Shown piece by piece: positions 16,515 through 26,070 of a DNA stretch of 64,000 nt; within the stretch, counting starts at the first letter, position 1, and every line of letters begins with the position of its first letter. The stretch comes from FEN-1219 sp963810755 (GTDB lineage Bacteria; Pseudomonadota; Gammaproteobacteria; Steroidobacterales; Rariloculaceae): contig CAWEOP010000003.1 of NCBI GenBank assembly GCA_963810755.1, positions 1,116,001 through 1,180,000 of the forward strand. The letters are read 5' to 3'. A program made the position numbers and the translations under genes. The notes below the pieces were generated by a model that was not told where the DNA came from, ran no database searches, and saw only the letters and a list, made by a program, of their open reading frames with translations.

Positions 16515-17255
16515 ATGGATCGGCTTTTGTATGTCGCGATGACCGGCGCCAAGCAGTTGATGCAGGCGCAGACCCTGGTGTCGCACAACCTCGCGAACGT
16601 GTCGACGAACGGCTTTCGCGCCGACCTCGCGCGTTTCGAGGCGCGGCCGATCCAAGGGCCCGGCTATCCGAGCCGCATCAACACCGTGGCGACCGGGCTC
16701 GGATTCGATCACTCGCCCGGCACGCTGCAGGCGACCGACTCGCCGCTCGACGTGGCCGTCGAAGGCAGCGGCTTCATCGCGGTGCAAGCGCCGGACGGCA
16801 CGGAGGCCATGACGCGCGGCGGCACGCTGAACGTCAACGCGCTCGGGCTGCTCGAGACGCAGCGCGGCGAGCTCGTGCTCGGCGACAACGGCCCACTGGC
16901 CGTCCCGCCGTACACGCAGATCTCCGTCGGCCTCGACGGCACGATCTCGATCACTGCGCAGGGACAAGGGCCCGAGACGCTCGCCCAGGTGGGCCGGATC
17001 AAGCTCGTGAATCCCGAACCGCAGCAGCTCGAGAAGCGGCCCGACGGGCTCGTGCGGCTGATCGGCGGCGGTGAGGTCGAGGCCGACGAGAACGTGCGCT
17101 TGGTGGCGGGCTTCGTCGAGTCGAGCAACGTGAGGATGGCGGACTCGCTCGTCGACATGATCCAGATCTCGCGCGAGTTCGACGTCGCGGTAAAGATGAT
17201 GAGCGTGGCCGATGACAACGCGGAGCGCGCCGCGACGATCGCGCGGATGAGCTAA
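16515..17255 (+). CDS. flgF: Flagellar basal-body rod protein FlgF
   Basis: 246 residues, proximal rod protein. The start MDRLLYVAMTGAKQLMQAQ is characteristic of FlgF, and LVDMIQISREFDVAVKMM closes the molecule. It is separated from flgE by 34 bases in the same operon. Confidence 0.95.
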   Translation: MDRLLYVAMTGAKQLMQAQTLVSHNLANVSTNGFRADLARFEARPIQGPGYPSRINTVATGLGFDHSPGTLQATDSPLDVAVEGSGFIAVQAPDGTEAMTRGGTLNVNALGLLETQRGELVLGDNGPLAVPPYTQISVGLDGTISITAQGQGPETLAQVGRIKLVNPEPQQLEKRPDGLVRLIGGGEVEADENVRLVAGFVESSNVRMADSLVDMIQISREFDVAVKMMSVADDNAERAATIARMS

Positions 17256-17304
17256 CAGTAGCGCGAGCGCCGCACGCGCGGCCGTCACGAATTAGGAGTG
17301 CAGC

Positions 17305-18087
17305 ATGGAATCTCTGTGGGTAGCGAAGACCGGTCTCGAAGCGCAGCAAACGCGCATGACGATCGTCGCGCAAAACCTCGCGAACGTGAACACGACGGGC
17401 TACAAGCGCTCGCGTGCGATCTTCGAGGACCTGCTCTACCAGAACCTCGTGCAAGCGGGTGGGCTCACGTCGCAGCAGACCGAAGCGCCGACGGGGCTCA
17501 ACCTCGGCACCGGCGTGCGCATGGTCGCGACCGACAAGCAGTTTGCGCAGGGCAATATCATCAACACGAACAACACGTTCGACCTGGCTATCCAGGGGCG
17601 AGGGTTCTTCGAGATCCTGCTGCCGGACGGCAGCCAGGCGTACACGCGCGACGGAACGTTCCAGCGCGACTCGGACGGCGCGCTCGTGACGTCGAGTGGC
17701 TATGCGTTGCAGCCCGCGATCACCGTGCCGTCCGCGGCCGAAGCCGTGACGATCGGAGTCGACGGCATCGTGTCGGCCGTGCTCCCGGGTCAAGCCGATC
17801 CGGTGCAGGTCGGAACTCTGCAGCTCACGGACTTCGTGAATCCGGGCGGCCTGCAGCCGCGCGGCGAGAATCTCTATATCGAGACCGTTTCGAGCGGCCC
17901 GCCGCAGCCCGGCACACCGGGGCTCAACGGGCTCGGGACGCTCGCCCAAGGCGCGCTCGAGACGTCGAACGTCAGCGTCGTCGAGGAGCTCGTCAGCATG
18001 ATCGAGACACAGCGCGCGTATGAGATGAACTCGCGCGCCATCGAGAGCAGCGACCAGATGCTGCAAACCCTCACCAACCGCTTATAG
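17305..18087 (+). CDS. flgG: Flagellar distal rod protein FlgG
   Basis: 260 residues, the usual length. MESLWVAKTGLEAQQTRMT and NLANVNTTGYKRSRAIFEDL at the N-terminus and VEELVSMIETQRAYEMNSRA at the C-terminus are near-invariant FlgG motifs. It forms the distal rod that passes through the L and P rings encoded just downstream. Confidence 0.97.
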   Translation: MESLWVAKTGLEAQQTRMTIVAQNLANVNTTGYKRSRAIFEDLLYQNLVQAGGLTSQQTEAPTGLNLGTGVRMVATDKQFAQGNIINTNNTFDLAIQGRGFFEILLPDGSQAYTRDGTFQRDSDGALVTSSGYALQPAITVPSAAEAVTIGVDGIVSAVLPGQADPVQVGTLQLTDFVNPGGLQPRGENLYIETVSSGPPQPGTPGLNGLGTLAQGALETSNVSVVEELVSMIETQRAYEMNSRAIESSDQMLQTLTNRL

Positions 18088-18095
18088 GAACCCTC

Positions 18096-18782
18096 GTGAC
18101 GCGACTAATCAAACTGCCGATCTTGCTTGCGCCCGCGCTGCTCGCGGCCTGCGCGGTCGTGCCGCCCGCGCCCGAGCACGACATCTCCATGGACTTTCGT
18201 CCGACGGCGCCGCTCGAGGCCGGCGGGACCGTGACGGCCGGCGGCGTCTACGACACCGTGGGCAGCTTCGACTTGTTCATGGACCTGCGGGCCCGGGCCG
18301 TAGGAGACATCCTCACCGTCGTGCTCGTCGAGCGCACGGCCGCGTCGAAGGAGTCGAGCACGAGCACCGCGAAGGGCACGAGCATCGACACGGGTTTTCC
18401 GGTCATCCTCGGCAAGCCCCCGACCCTCAACGGAACGGAGATCCTGAACAACGAGATATCGAGCGACAACTCGTTCAAGGGAGAGGCCGACTCGAGCCAG
18501 AGCAACCGCCTCGACGGCAACATCACCGTCACCGTCGCCGAGCGTATGCCGAACGGCAATCTCCTCGTGCGCGGCGAGAAGCGCATCACCCTGAATCAGG
18601 GCGAGGAATATATCCGGTTGCAGGGCATCGTCCGGCCCGTCGACATCGGCCCGCAGAACAGCGTGCCGTCGACGAAGCTCGCCGACGCGCAGATCGCCTA
18701 CAGCGGCAAAGGTGCGCTCGCCGACGCGAATCGCGCGGGCTGGCTGTCGCGGTTCTTCAACTCGCCGTGGTTCCCGTTTTGA
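18096..18782 (+). CDS. flgH: Flagellar L-ring lipoprotein FlgH
   Basis: 228 residues, starting with GTG at 18096. A lipoprotein signal ends LLAAC with the lipidated cysteine at 19. The mature part has the family motifs VGDILTVVLVERTAASKESS and GNLLVRGEKRITLNQGEEYI, and the end resembles GWLSRFFNSPWFPF. It forms the outer-membrane ring around the rod. Its end overlaps the start of flgI. Confidence 0.95.
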   Translation: MTRLIKLPILLAPALLAACAVVPPAPEHDISMDFRPTAPLEAGGTVTAGGVYDTVGSFDLFMDLRARAVGDILTVVLVERTAASKESSTSTAKGTSIDTGFPVILGKPPTLNGTEILNNEISSDNSFKGEADSSQSNRLDGNITVTVAERMPNGNLLVRGEKRITLNQGEEYIRLQGIVRPVDIGPQNSVPSTKLADAQIAYSGKGALADANRAGWLSRFFNSPWFPF

Positions 18783-19921
18783 ACGCCGCGCGTACCGGCG
18801 TGCGGCGAGTCGGCGTAGCTCTCGGTGCGGCGCTCGCGGCACTCGCGGTGCTCGGCGCGGCCTCGGGCAGCGCGCACGCGGAACGCATCAAGGACGTTGC
18901 GACGGTCGCGGGCGTGCGCGGCAACCAGCTAGTCGGCTACGGCCTCGTCGTCGGTCTCGACGGAACGGGTGACCAGACGAGCCAAACGCCGTTCACGATC
19001 CAGGCACTCAAGAACATGCTCAAGCAGCTCGGCGTGCTCGTTCCCGACAACGCGAACCCGCAGCTGAAAAACGTGGCCGCCGTGACCGTCCAGGCCACGC
19101 TGCCGCCATTCGTGAAGCCCGGGCAGACGATCGACATCACGGTCTCCTCGATCGGCAACGCAAAGAGCTTGCGCGGCGGCGCGTTGGTGATGACTCCGTT
19201 GCGCGCCGCGGACGGTCAGATCTACGCGCTCGCGCAGGGCAATCTCATCGTCGGCGGATTCGGCATCGAAGGCGGGGACGGCTCGCGGGTGTCGGTCAAC
19301 GTGCCGAGCACGGGGCGCGTGCCGAACGGCGCGACCGTCGAGCGTGCCGTGCCCTCGACACTCGGTACCGCCGACTCGCTCGTCCTGAATCTGCATACGC
19401 CGGATTTCACGACGGCGGCGCGGCTCGCGGAGTCGATCAACACGTCTCTTGGGGGCGGCGTCGCGGAGACGGTCGATCCGATCTCGGTCCGTGTGCACGC
19501 GCCTGCCGATGAAGCGCAGCGCGTGGCGTACATCTCGCACATCGAGAACCTCGAGGTCGAGCCGGCTACGGCGCCGGCGCGCGTAATCGTGAACTCGCGG
19601 ACCGGCACCGTCGTGATCGGTGCGGACGTACGCGTCACGCCAGCGGCCGTCGCGCACGGCTCGCTCGTGGTGCGTATCACCGAGACGAATCTCGTGAGCC
19701 AACCCAACGCGTTCGCCGATGGCCGCACGGTCGTGGTGCCGCAAACGAACATCGACGTGGATCAGGGAGAGAGCCGAATGTTTCTGTTCGAGCCCGGCAC
19801 GAGCTTGAACGACATCGTCGAGGCCGTGAACCGAGTCGGGGCTGCGCCTGGCGACCTCGTGGCGATTCTCGAAGCGTTGCGGGAAGCGGGCGCGCTGCGG
19901 GCTCAGCTCATCGTGATCTAA
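18767..19921 (+). CDS. flgI: Flagellar P-ring protein FlgI
   Basis: 384 residues with an N-terminal signal peptide (about 1-38, ending GSAHA). The mature part starts ERIKDVATVAGVRGNQLVGY and contains GTGDQTSQTPFT, both diagnostic of FlgI. It forms the periplasmic ring that binds peptidoglycan and needs FlgA for assembly. I use the GTG at 18767, which overlaps flgH by 16 bases; GTG codons a little downstream are also possible. Confidence 0.95.
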   Translation: MVPVLNAARTGVRRVGVALGAALAALAVLGAASGSAHAERIKDVATVAGVRGNQLVGYGLVVGLDGTGDQTSQTPFTIQALKNMLKQLGVLVPDNANPQLKNVAAVTVQATLPPFVKPGQTIDITVSSIGNAKSLRGGALVMTPLRAADGQIYALAQGNLIVGGFGIEGGDGSRVSVNVPSTGRVPNGATVERAVPSTLGTADSLVLNLHTPDFTTAARLAESINTSLGGGVAETVDPISVRVHAPADEAQRVAYISHIENLEVEPATAPARVIVNSRTGTVVIGADVRVTPAAVAHGSLVVRITETNLVSQPNAFADGRTVVVPQTNIDVDQGESRMFLFEPGTSLNDIVEAVNRVGAAPGDLVAILEALREAGALRAQLIVI

Positions 19922-19922
19922 G

Positions 19923-20903
19923 ATGACGACACCTTCTCCGATTCCTTCGTCGGTCGACCTGCAGGGCCTCACGGACCTGCGGCATCGTGCCGCACGCGAG
20001 GAGCCGGGGGCGCTTGCCGAAGCCGCGGTGCAATTCGAGGCGCTGTTCATCGGGTTGATGCTGAAGACCGCGCGCGACGCCTCGCTCAGCGGCGGAATTT
20101 TCGACGGGCAGGAATCGCGCCAGTACCTCGAGCTCATGGACCAACAGGTCGCGCTCGAGCTCGCGAAGAGCGGCGGCTTCGGATTGGGGAAGATGATCGT
20201 CGAGCAGCTCGGCCCGCGGTCCGGCGCGACGCCCGAGGGCGATTCACCGCAGCCGACCAACGCAACCGTGGCGCCGCGGGGCCTCGAGCATTTCCCGGCC
20301 GGCCTGCCCCCGTCCTTGCGCCCGCCCGCGTCCGGCGCCGCGCCGGCAAGCCCGATCGCGAGCACGGCCACGGATTCCGGCGACTCTCCCGCGTCCGGCT
20401 CCGCTCCCGAGTCGTTCGTCGCACGCTTCTTGGACGATGCGACCGACGCGGCGCGCAAGCTCGGGATCGAGCCGCGCTTGCTGCTCGCCCAGGCGGCGCT
20501 CGAGACCGGGTGGGGATCGGCGTCGCCGCAACACCCGAGTGGCGAGCCGACGAACAACTTGTTCGGGATCAAGGCCGGTGCTTCGTGGCCGGGAGCGCGG
20601 GCCGCGCAGTGGACGATCGAGCACTCCGCCGGCGGTGCCGAGCGCAAACGCGAGGAGTTTCGCGCGTATCCGACCAGCACCGCGAGCTTCGCGGACTACG
20701 TCGATTTGATTTCCGGCTCGCCGCGTTACGCGGCCGCGCTCGAGCAGGGTGCCGACCCGGAGGCCTATGTGCGCGCAGTAACAGCCGCAGGCTACGCGAC
20801 GGACCCGAGCTACGGCGACAAGTGGCTGTCGATCTATCGCGGCGACCGCCTCAACAGAGCAGTGCAAGACCTCAAGCTCGGCTCGGATGAGCCGACACAG
20901 TAA
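19923..20903 (+). CDS. flgJ: Flagellar rod cap and peptidoglycan hydrolase FlgJ
   Basis: 326 residues in two parts. The N-terminal rod-binding domain contains FEALFIGLMLKTARDASL and GGIFDGQESRQYLELMDQQ. A proline- and alanine-rich linker (about 100-160) leads to a glucosaminidase domain with the catalytic glutamate E194 in LLAQAALETGWG, followed by NNLFGIKA. It caps the rod and opens the cell wall for it. It follows flgI directly. Confidence 0.96.
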   Translation: MTTPSPIPSSVDLQGLTDLRHRAAREEPGALAEAAVQFEALFIGLMLKTARDASLSGGIFDGQESRQYLELMDQQVALELAKSGGFGLGKMIVEQLGPRSGATPEGDSPQPTNATVAPRGLEHFPAGLPPSLRPPASGAAPASPIASTATDSGDSPASGSAPESFVARFLDDATDAARKLGIEPRLLLAQAALETGWGSASPQHPSGEPTNNLFGIKAGASWPGARAAQWTIEHSAGGAERKREEFRAYPTSTASFADYVDLISGSPRYAAALEQGADPEAYVRAVTAAGYATDPSYGDKWLSIYRGDRLNRAVQDLKLGSDEPTQ

Positions 20904-20951
20904 TTTGAAACGCGGCAGCCGCCGCATTTTGTCAAACCACCACGCACGACC

Positions 20952-22841
20952 ATGACGGACATTTTGCGAATCGGGCTTTCCGCGCTGCTCGCGCAGCAAC
21001 GTGCGTTGTCGGTCGCCTCGAACAACATCGCTAACGCGAGCACGCCGGGATACAGCCGCCAGCGCGTCGAGTTCAGCGAAGCCAGCGCGCAGCGCCTCGG
21101 CACCGATTACGTCGGCACGGGCGTCAACGCCGGCTACACGCGGCGAATCACCGACGAGGTGATCGCGCAGCAGCTGCGTGCCGCGTCGAGCAGCTTCAAT
21201 CGCACCGAGACGTTCGTCGGCTATGCCGAGGGGCTCGACAATCTGCTCGCGGACGATCAGACGGGCCTCAACGTCACGCTGCAGGGGTTCGTCAATGCCG
21301 TCCAGGACGTGGCCGACGATCCGTCATCGATCTCGGCCCGCCAGGTGCTGCTTAGCGAAGCGCGCAATTTGGCGTCGCGCTTCGATACGTTCGACCGTCG
21401 CCTGAACGAGATCGGCGCCGAGGCGAGCGCGCGATTGACGAGTGCGGCGACGGAAATCAACGCGCTCGGAGCGGGAATCGCCGACATCAACCTCCAGATC
21501 GTCACCGCGGGCGTCAGCGCAGACAGGCCGCCGCCTTCGGACTTGCTCGATCAGCGCGACCGCTTGGTCGAGCGCTTGTCCGAGCTCGTCAAGGTCGATA
21601 CCGCGACCCAGAACGACGGTACGCTCAGCGTGTTCATCGGCAGCGGTCAGACGCTCGTGCTCGGTACGCGCGCCTCGTCGCTGTCCGTGGTGCCGGGCAC
21701 CTTCGATCCGGTCCAGCCGCAGGTCGTTCTGAACGGCGCGAACGGCAACGTCAACATCACCCAGTTCCTCACGGGCGGCGAGCTCGGCGGGGCGCTCGAT
21801 TTCACCCGCGAGATGCTGAATCCCGCGCGCGCGGAGCTTGGACGGATCGCGGTCGGGCTCGTATCCACGTTCAACACGTCGCACCGCAACGGCATGGACT
21901 TGAACGGCGCGCTCGGCGGCGATTTTTTCGCGATCGCAGGACCGCAGTCATTTGCGGCTGCGACGAACGCCGGAACCGGAGCCGTGGTCACCACGATCAC
22001 GACCGTCGGCGCGCTCGAACCCACGAATTACCGCCTGACGTTCGCCGGTGGAACATACTCGCTGCTGCGCGTCGACACTGGCACCGTCGTGCCGATGACG
22101 GGCACCGGCACCGTTGCGGATCCGTTCCGCGCGGACGGCCTCGCGATGGTCGTCAGCGGCACGCCCGCGGCCGGCGACCAGTTCCTCGTGCAGCCGACGA
22201 GCCACGTTCCGGGTACGCTGCGCGTGCTCGTGACGGACGCCGAGCGCGTGGCCGCCGCGGCGCCTACGCGCACGCGCGCCGCGCTCACGAACACCGGGAA
22301 CGGAGCGATCTCGGCGGGGCAGGTGGCGGACGTGACGAACCCGGCGCTACTCACCGCGTCCACGATTCAGTTCTTGACGGCCACGACGTACAGCGTCAAC
22401 GGCGCGGGCTCGTTCGCGTATACACCCGGTGCCGACATCACGCTCAACGGCACCCGCGTGCAGATCACCGGCTCGCCTGCGATCGGCGATCGCTTCGTCA
22501 TCGAGTCGAACGCGGGCGGCGTCGGCGACAACCGCAACGCGCTCGCGCTGAGCAACGCGCTCGGCGTCGGAATCCTCGACGGCGGCAACGTGACCCTGCA
22601 CGCGGCCGTGGGACAGTTCGTCACGGAGGTCGGATCACAAACGCTCGAAAGCCAGAATCGGCGCGAAGCACAGAACCTGCTGGTCGACCAGAATCGCCAG
22701 CGGCTCGATTCGGTGCGCGGTGTGAACCTCGACGAGGAGGCAGCCGACGTGCTGCGATTCCAACAGCTCTATCAAGCGGCCGCGCAGACCATGTCCGTAG
22801 CCGACACGCTCTTCAACTCGCTGCTCGCGGCGCTGCGGTAA
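20952..22841 (+). CDS. flgK: Hook-filament junction protein FlgK
   Basis: 629 residues. The N-terminal axial motif (LSVASNNIANASTPGYSRQR) and LLDQRDRLVERLSELVKV are typical of FlgK. The C-terminus reads VNLDEEAADVLRFQQLYQAA. The central part is threonine- and alanine-rich, as in surface-exposed domains. It is the first of the two junction proteins and a client of FlgN. I see no clear promoter in the 48-base gap before it. Confidence 0.96.
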   Translation: MTDILRIGLSALLAQQRALSVASNNIANASTPGYSRQRVEFSEASAQRLGTDYVGTGVNAGYTRRITDEVIAQQLRAASSSFNRTETFVGYAEGLDNLLADDQTGLNVTLQGFVNAVQDVADDPSSISARQVLLSEARNLASRFDTFDRRLNEIGAEASARLTSAATEINALGAGIADINLQIVTAGVSADRPPPSDLLDQRDRLVERLSELVKVDTATQNDGTLSVFIGSGQTLVLGTRASSLSVVPGTFDPVQPQVVLNGANGNVNITQFLTGGELGGALDFTREMLNPARAELGRIAVGLVSTFNTSHRNGMDLNGALGGDFFAIAGPQSFAAATNAGTGAVVTTITTVGALEPTNYRLTFAGGTYSLLRVDTGTVVPMTGTGTVADPFRADGLAMVVSGTPAAGDQFLVQPTSHVPGTLRVLVTDAERVAAAAPTRTRAALTNTGNGAISAGQVADVTNPALLTASTIQFLTATTYSVNGAGSFAYTPGADITLNGTRVQITGSPAIGDRFVIESNAGGVGDNRNALALSNALGVGILDGGNVTLHAAVGQFVTEVGSQTLESQNRREAQNLLVDQNRQRLDSVRGVNLDEEAADVLRFQQLYQAAAQTMSVADTLFNSLLAALR

Positions 22842-22847
22842 CCCGCC

Positions 22848-24041
22848 ATGCGCGTGACCAACGACACGTTGCGGATGGTGTTTCTGAACGCGCTCGACGT
22901 CGCGCAGCGGCGACTCGCGGAGACTCAGAACCAGGTGTCGACGGGCCGGCGGATCAACAAGCCGTCCGACGACCCGCTCGCCGCGGCGCGCGTCGGTCAG
23001 CTCGACGCTTCGCTCGCTCGCCTGGATCAGTATCAGGCGAACGGCCTGGTGGCGCGCAATCAGCTTGGGTTGGAGGAGGAGAGCCTCGCGAGCGTGATAT
23101 CCAACCTGCAGCGCGTGCGCGAGCTCGCCGTGCAGGCGAACAACGCCACGCTCGACAACGAGAACCGCAAGGCGATCGCGGCCGAGCTGCGGCAGCGGTT
23201 CGACTCGGTCGTCGCTCTCGCCAATACCACCGACGCGAGCGGCAAGTATTTGTTCGCCGGGGCGAGCGAGAGCACCAAGCCGTTCGTCGTCGGCGCAGCC
23301 GGCGTCACTTACAACGGTGATCAGGTGCAGCGCTCCCTACAGGTCAGCGACGAACGAGTGGTCGCAGTCAACGACTCGGGCGCCGAGGTGTTTCAACGCA
23401 TCCCGAGCGGCAACGGCACGTTCACGCTCACCGCCAACGTCGCCAACACGGGCTCGGGTGTGCTGGGTGCGGGCACGGTGGTCAATGCGGCCGCGTTCGT
23501 GCGCGACACCTACACGATCACGTTCGTGACGCCGGCCAGCTACGAGGTCCGCAACGGCGGCGGCGGGCTCGTCGTCGCGGGAGCGTACACGCCGGGGCAG
23601 TCGGTCGCGTTTCTCGGGGTCGACGTCGGGTTCTCGGGCACGCCGGCCGCCGGCGATAGATTCGCCGTGACGCCGAGCAGCAGCCAAGACGTCTTCACCA
23701 CGATGAACGAGCTCATCACCGCGCTCGAGACGCCCGTTACCGACGCAGCGTCGCGCGCCGCGCTGCACAACCAAGTCGGACAGCTCTTGACCGATATCGA
23801 TCAGGCCACGGGTCGCATCATCGAGGTGCGCTCGGACATCGGGGCGCGGCTCCGGGCCATCGAGCAGGAGACGTCGCTCAACGAAGGGTTTGCCGTGCAG
23901 CTGACGGACACGCTCTCCGAGATACGCGACCTGGACTACGCTTCGGCGCTCAGCCTCTTGTCCGGGCAGCTGTTCGGGCTCGAAGCCGCGCAGCAGACGT
24001 TCGCGCGCGTGCAGGGACTGTCGCTGTTCAAGTATCTCTAG
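22848..24041 (+). CDS. flgL: Hook-filament junction protein FlgL
   Basis: 397 residues, flagellin-like at both ends: LAETQNQVSTGRRINKPSDD at the N-terminus and LNEGFAVQLTDTLSEIRDLD at the C-terminus. It is the second junction protein and the last gene of the rod-hook series, 6 bases after flgK. Confidence 0.95.
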   Translation: MRVTNDTLRMVFLNALDVAQRRLAETQNQVSTGRRINKPSDDPLAAARVGQLDASLARLDQYQANGLVARNQLGLEEESLASVISNLQRVRELAVQANNATLDNENRKAIAAELRQRFDSVVALANTTDASGKYLFAGASESTKPFVVGAAGVTYNGDQVQRSLQVSDERVVAVNDSGAEVFQRIPSGNGTFTLTANVANTGSGVLGAGTVVNAAAFVRDTYTITFVTPASYEVRNGGGGLVVAGAYTPGQSVAFLGVDVGFSGTPAAGDRFAVTPSSSQDVFTTMNELITALETPVTDAASRAALHNQVGQLLTDIDQATGRIIEVRSDIGARLRAIEQETSLNEGFAVQLTDTLSEIRDLDYASALSLLSGQLFGLEAAQQTFARVQGLSLFKYL

Positions 24042-24065
24042 GTCGAAGCCAAGAGCGACGCCGCT

Positions 24066-25133
24066 TTGCCAGACCCCGTAATTCTCCGCGCGTACAACGC
24101 GGGCCACAAAGGTGCGACGGCGTTCTTTCGCAATCGACCGTTTCTCGAGGCGTTGTTCGCCGCGCTCCGAAGCGTCGCGGGCGAGCGAATCACCATCCTC
24201 GCGCATGCCTGCTCGCTCGGAGCGGAGCCTTACTCGCTCGCTCTTTGGTGGCTGCACCAAGCGCTGCCGGCCTTCCCGCGCAAAACCAGTCTCGAAGTCG
24301 TTGCCACGGACGTCGATGCCGAGTTCTTGGCCTATGCGCGGCGCGCCCAGTATCCCGTCGACGTGCTGCGCGGGATGACCGCCCGGGAGCAGTCGTGGTT
24401 CGTGCGCAAGTCGGATACGGTCTGTGTGCCGGACAAGGCGCGGCGGCTCGTCAGGTTCACCGAGCCCACGGACTTCGTTCGAGAGGACCCGCCCGGCGAA
24501 TTCGACGTGATCTTGATCATGAACGCACTGACGTACGTTTCTCAGGAGCAGCAATCGGCCGCTCTGGCTCGCTGCGCCCAGCGTTGCCGGCACCTCCTGG
24601 GCGTGACGGCGTTCCACCCTGATTCGATCGAGAGCGACGTGACCGCCAGCGGTTTCTCGCCGTGCACCGAGAAGCACCGCGAGATACACGAAGCGTGGGG
24701 CGATCGATTGGCCAAAGGCGAGGTGTCCGCCGACAGGCCGGACTACTCATGGCGCCTGCCTCCGTACGAGCGGGAATCGGCGGATTTCGAGTATCGCTAC
24801 GGAGCGCTGTTTCGGCGCGACGGTGTCGCTGCCCAGCCGCAAGACATGCCACCAGGTCGCTCGCGCTGCGCTGACGCGTTCGACGTAGAGTCAATCCGCG
24901 AAATTCGCCGCGCGAGCTCCTTCAGCCGGGACTTGTCGCCGGCACTCAGGGTCGCGCGCTCCGGATTCGCGATGAGCGCGAGCGACCTCTGCACTAAACG
25001 ATCGACCAACTGCGGTTCGCGAACGGAAACGAAGCCGTCGGAGTTCAGCATTGCGAGCAATCCCGAGATCTTCGGGGTGTTGCTCTCCATCACGAGGAAC
25101 GGCGTGTCGAGAAACGCCGCGGCGATCGTGTGA
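24066..25133 (+). CDS. CheR-like SAM-dependent methyltransferase, 3' end uncertain
   Basis: The frame encodes up to 355 residues. The first 255 or so resemble the catalytic domain of CheR: ILAHACSLGAEPYSLALWW at the SAM-binding loop, LEVVATDVDAEFLAYARR, and GEFDVILIMNALTYVSQEQQ. Several CheR hallmarks are altered (no NVLIYF), so glutamate methylation of chemoreceptors is not certain. The last 90 or so residues are antisense to a recognisable pyruvyl transferase end, so the true stop is probably near 24830-24875 and a frameshift is likely. The start is a TTG at 24066, 24 bases after flgL, with AAGAG upstream. Given its neighbours it may modify flagellin or its glycan. Confidence 0.6.
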   Translation: MPDPVILRAYNAGHKGATAFFRNRPFLEALFAALRSVAGERITILAHACSLGAEPYSLALWWLHQALPAFPRKTSLEVVATDVDAEFLAYARRAQYPVDVLRGMTAREQSWFVRKSDTVCVPDKARRLVRFTEPTDFVREDPPGEFDVILIMNALTYVSQEQQSAALARCAQRCRHLLGVTAFHPDSIESDVTASGFSPCTEKHREIHEAWGDRLAKGEVSADRPDYSWRLPPYERESADFEYRYGALFRRDGVAAQPQDMPPGRSRCADAFDVESIREIRRASSFSRDLSPALRVARSGFAMSASDLCTKRSTNCGSRTETKPSEFSIASNPEIFGVLLSITRNGVSRNAAAIV

Positions 25134-26070
25134 TGAAATCGTCCCGACACGAGCAGCGCGGCATTCGCGATCGCAGCATAGCCAATCCGATTCGGAATGC
25201 GCGCTCACCACTTCGAAGTAGCGCGAGTGACCGGCGGATAGCGCATCGACAAACGCGGCGTCGTCGCTCGCGAGATAGGCGTTCGCGCCGATCAACACGC
25301 GTGGCTCGAAGCCAGCCTCGTACATTCGCCCGATGAACTCGCCGATGACGCCCGCTGCGACTCGGCCCCCACGCGACGGAGCCTGCGATCAGTACGTGCT
25401 TGGCGAGCGGGCGCGCCGCGGCGACGGAAGTACCGGTCGATGAACAGCGGCAGGCAGTCGAATGTTCTCGTCGCGGCGATGACCCATTTGCTCGACCAGC
25501 TCGGCGCTCTTCGACTCGCGTACGCCGACGAACTCGAGCCTCTCGTAGACCGTTCTTGTAGATCGCGAAGGCGCGGTCGTCGCCCAGTGTCGGCTGTATC
25601 GTTCGGGATAGCACGAGTGATTGATGAGATGCACTTTCTTGCGCAGGCGCGTCTTTGCGATATGGGCGAGATACAGCAAGGCCAGCGCTTGGGTCGTGAT
25701 GCCGTGCAACGAGCCTTCGCCGTTCACGTAGACCGTGGCTGCCGCTGTCGAGAGCGTCGACGACGTCCGCGTTCGCCGCTCGGAACGCCGTCGAACTGAG
25801 CGTCGTCGTCGAACGCCTTCCACGGTTGGCGGGTGTACCGCTAACTCGTTGATTCGATGGATCGGAATCGATTGCACCTGACGGTGCCGGGAACGCAGTT
25901 CGGCATGAATCGCCAAGCTCGTGCAGCTCGACCCGAAGTGATACCAATGGCTCGTATCGTTGAGTAGCACGGCGCTTCGCCTGCGGGCGTCGGCTGCCGG
26001 AGTGTTCGTAGCTGGACCGACGGCTTCCGCACGATCCGCGGAGACGCTCGGTCCGACGCGCGTTGCGCAT
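24797..26070 (-). pseudogene. Polysaccharide pyruvyl transferase family gene, many frameshifts
   Basis: No single frame covers this gene, but conserved pieces follow each other in order on the minus strand in different frames: NDTSHWYHFGSSCTSLAIHA near the start, VYVNGEGSLHGITTQALALL, KKVHLINHSCYPERYSRH, VYERLEFVGVRESKSAELVE, KHVLIAGSVAWG, EPRVLIGANAYLASDDAAFV, and SGRFHHTIAAAFLDTPFLVM with ESNTPKISGLL. These match the family that adds pyruvyl groups to, or otherwise modifies, surface glycans. The pieces are intact apart from single-base indels. Whether this is real decay or sequencing error cannot be decided here. Its place between flgL and fliC suggests flagellin or surface-glycan modification. 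Confidence 0.65.

Noticed and set aside
18929..20680. A 583-codon minus-strand frame across flgI and flgJ.
   Set aside because: Both plus-strand genes are conserved and intact; this is a shadow.
20900..20951. A possible sigma-28 promoter before flgK.
   Set aside because: The best alignment matches only about half the positions in each box.
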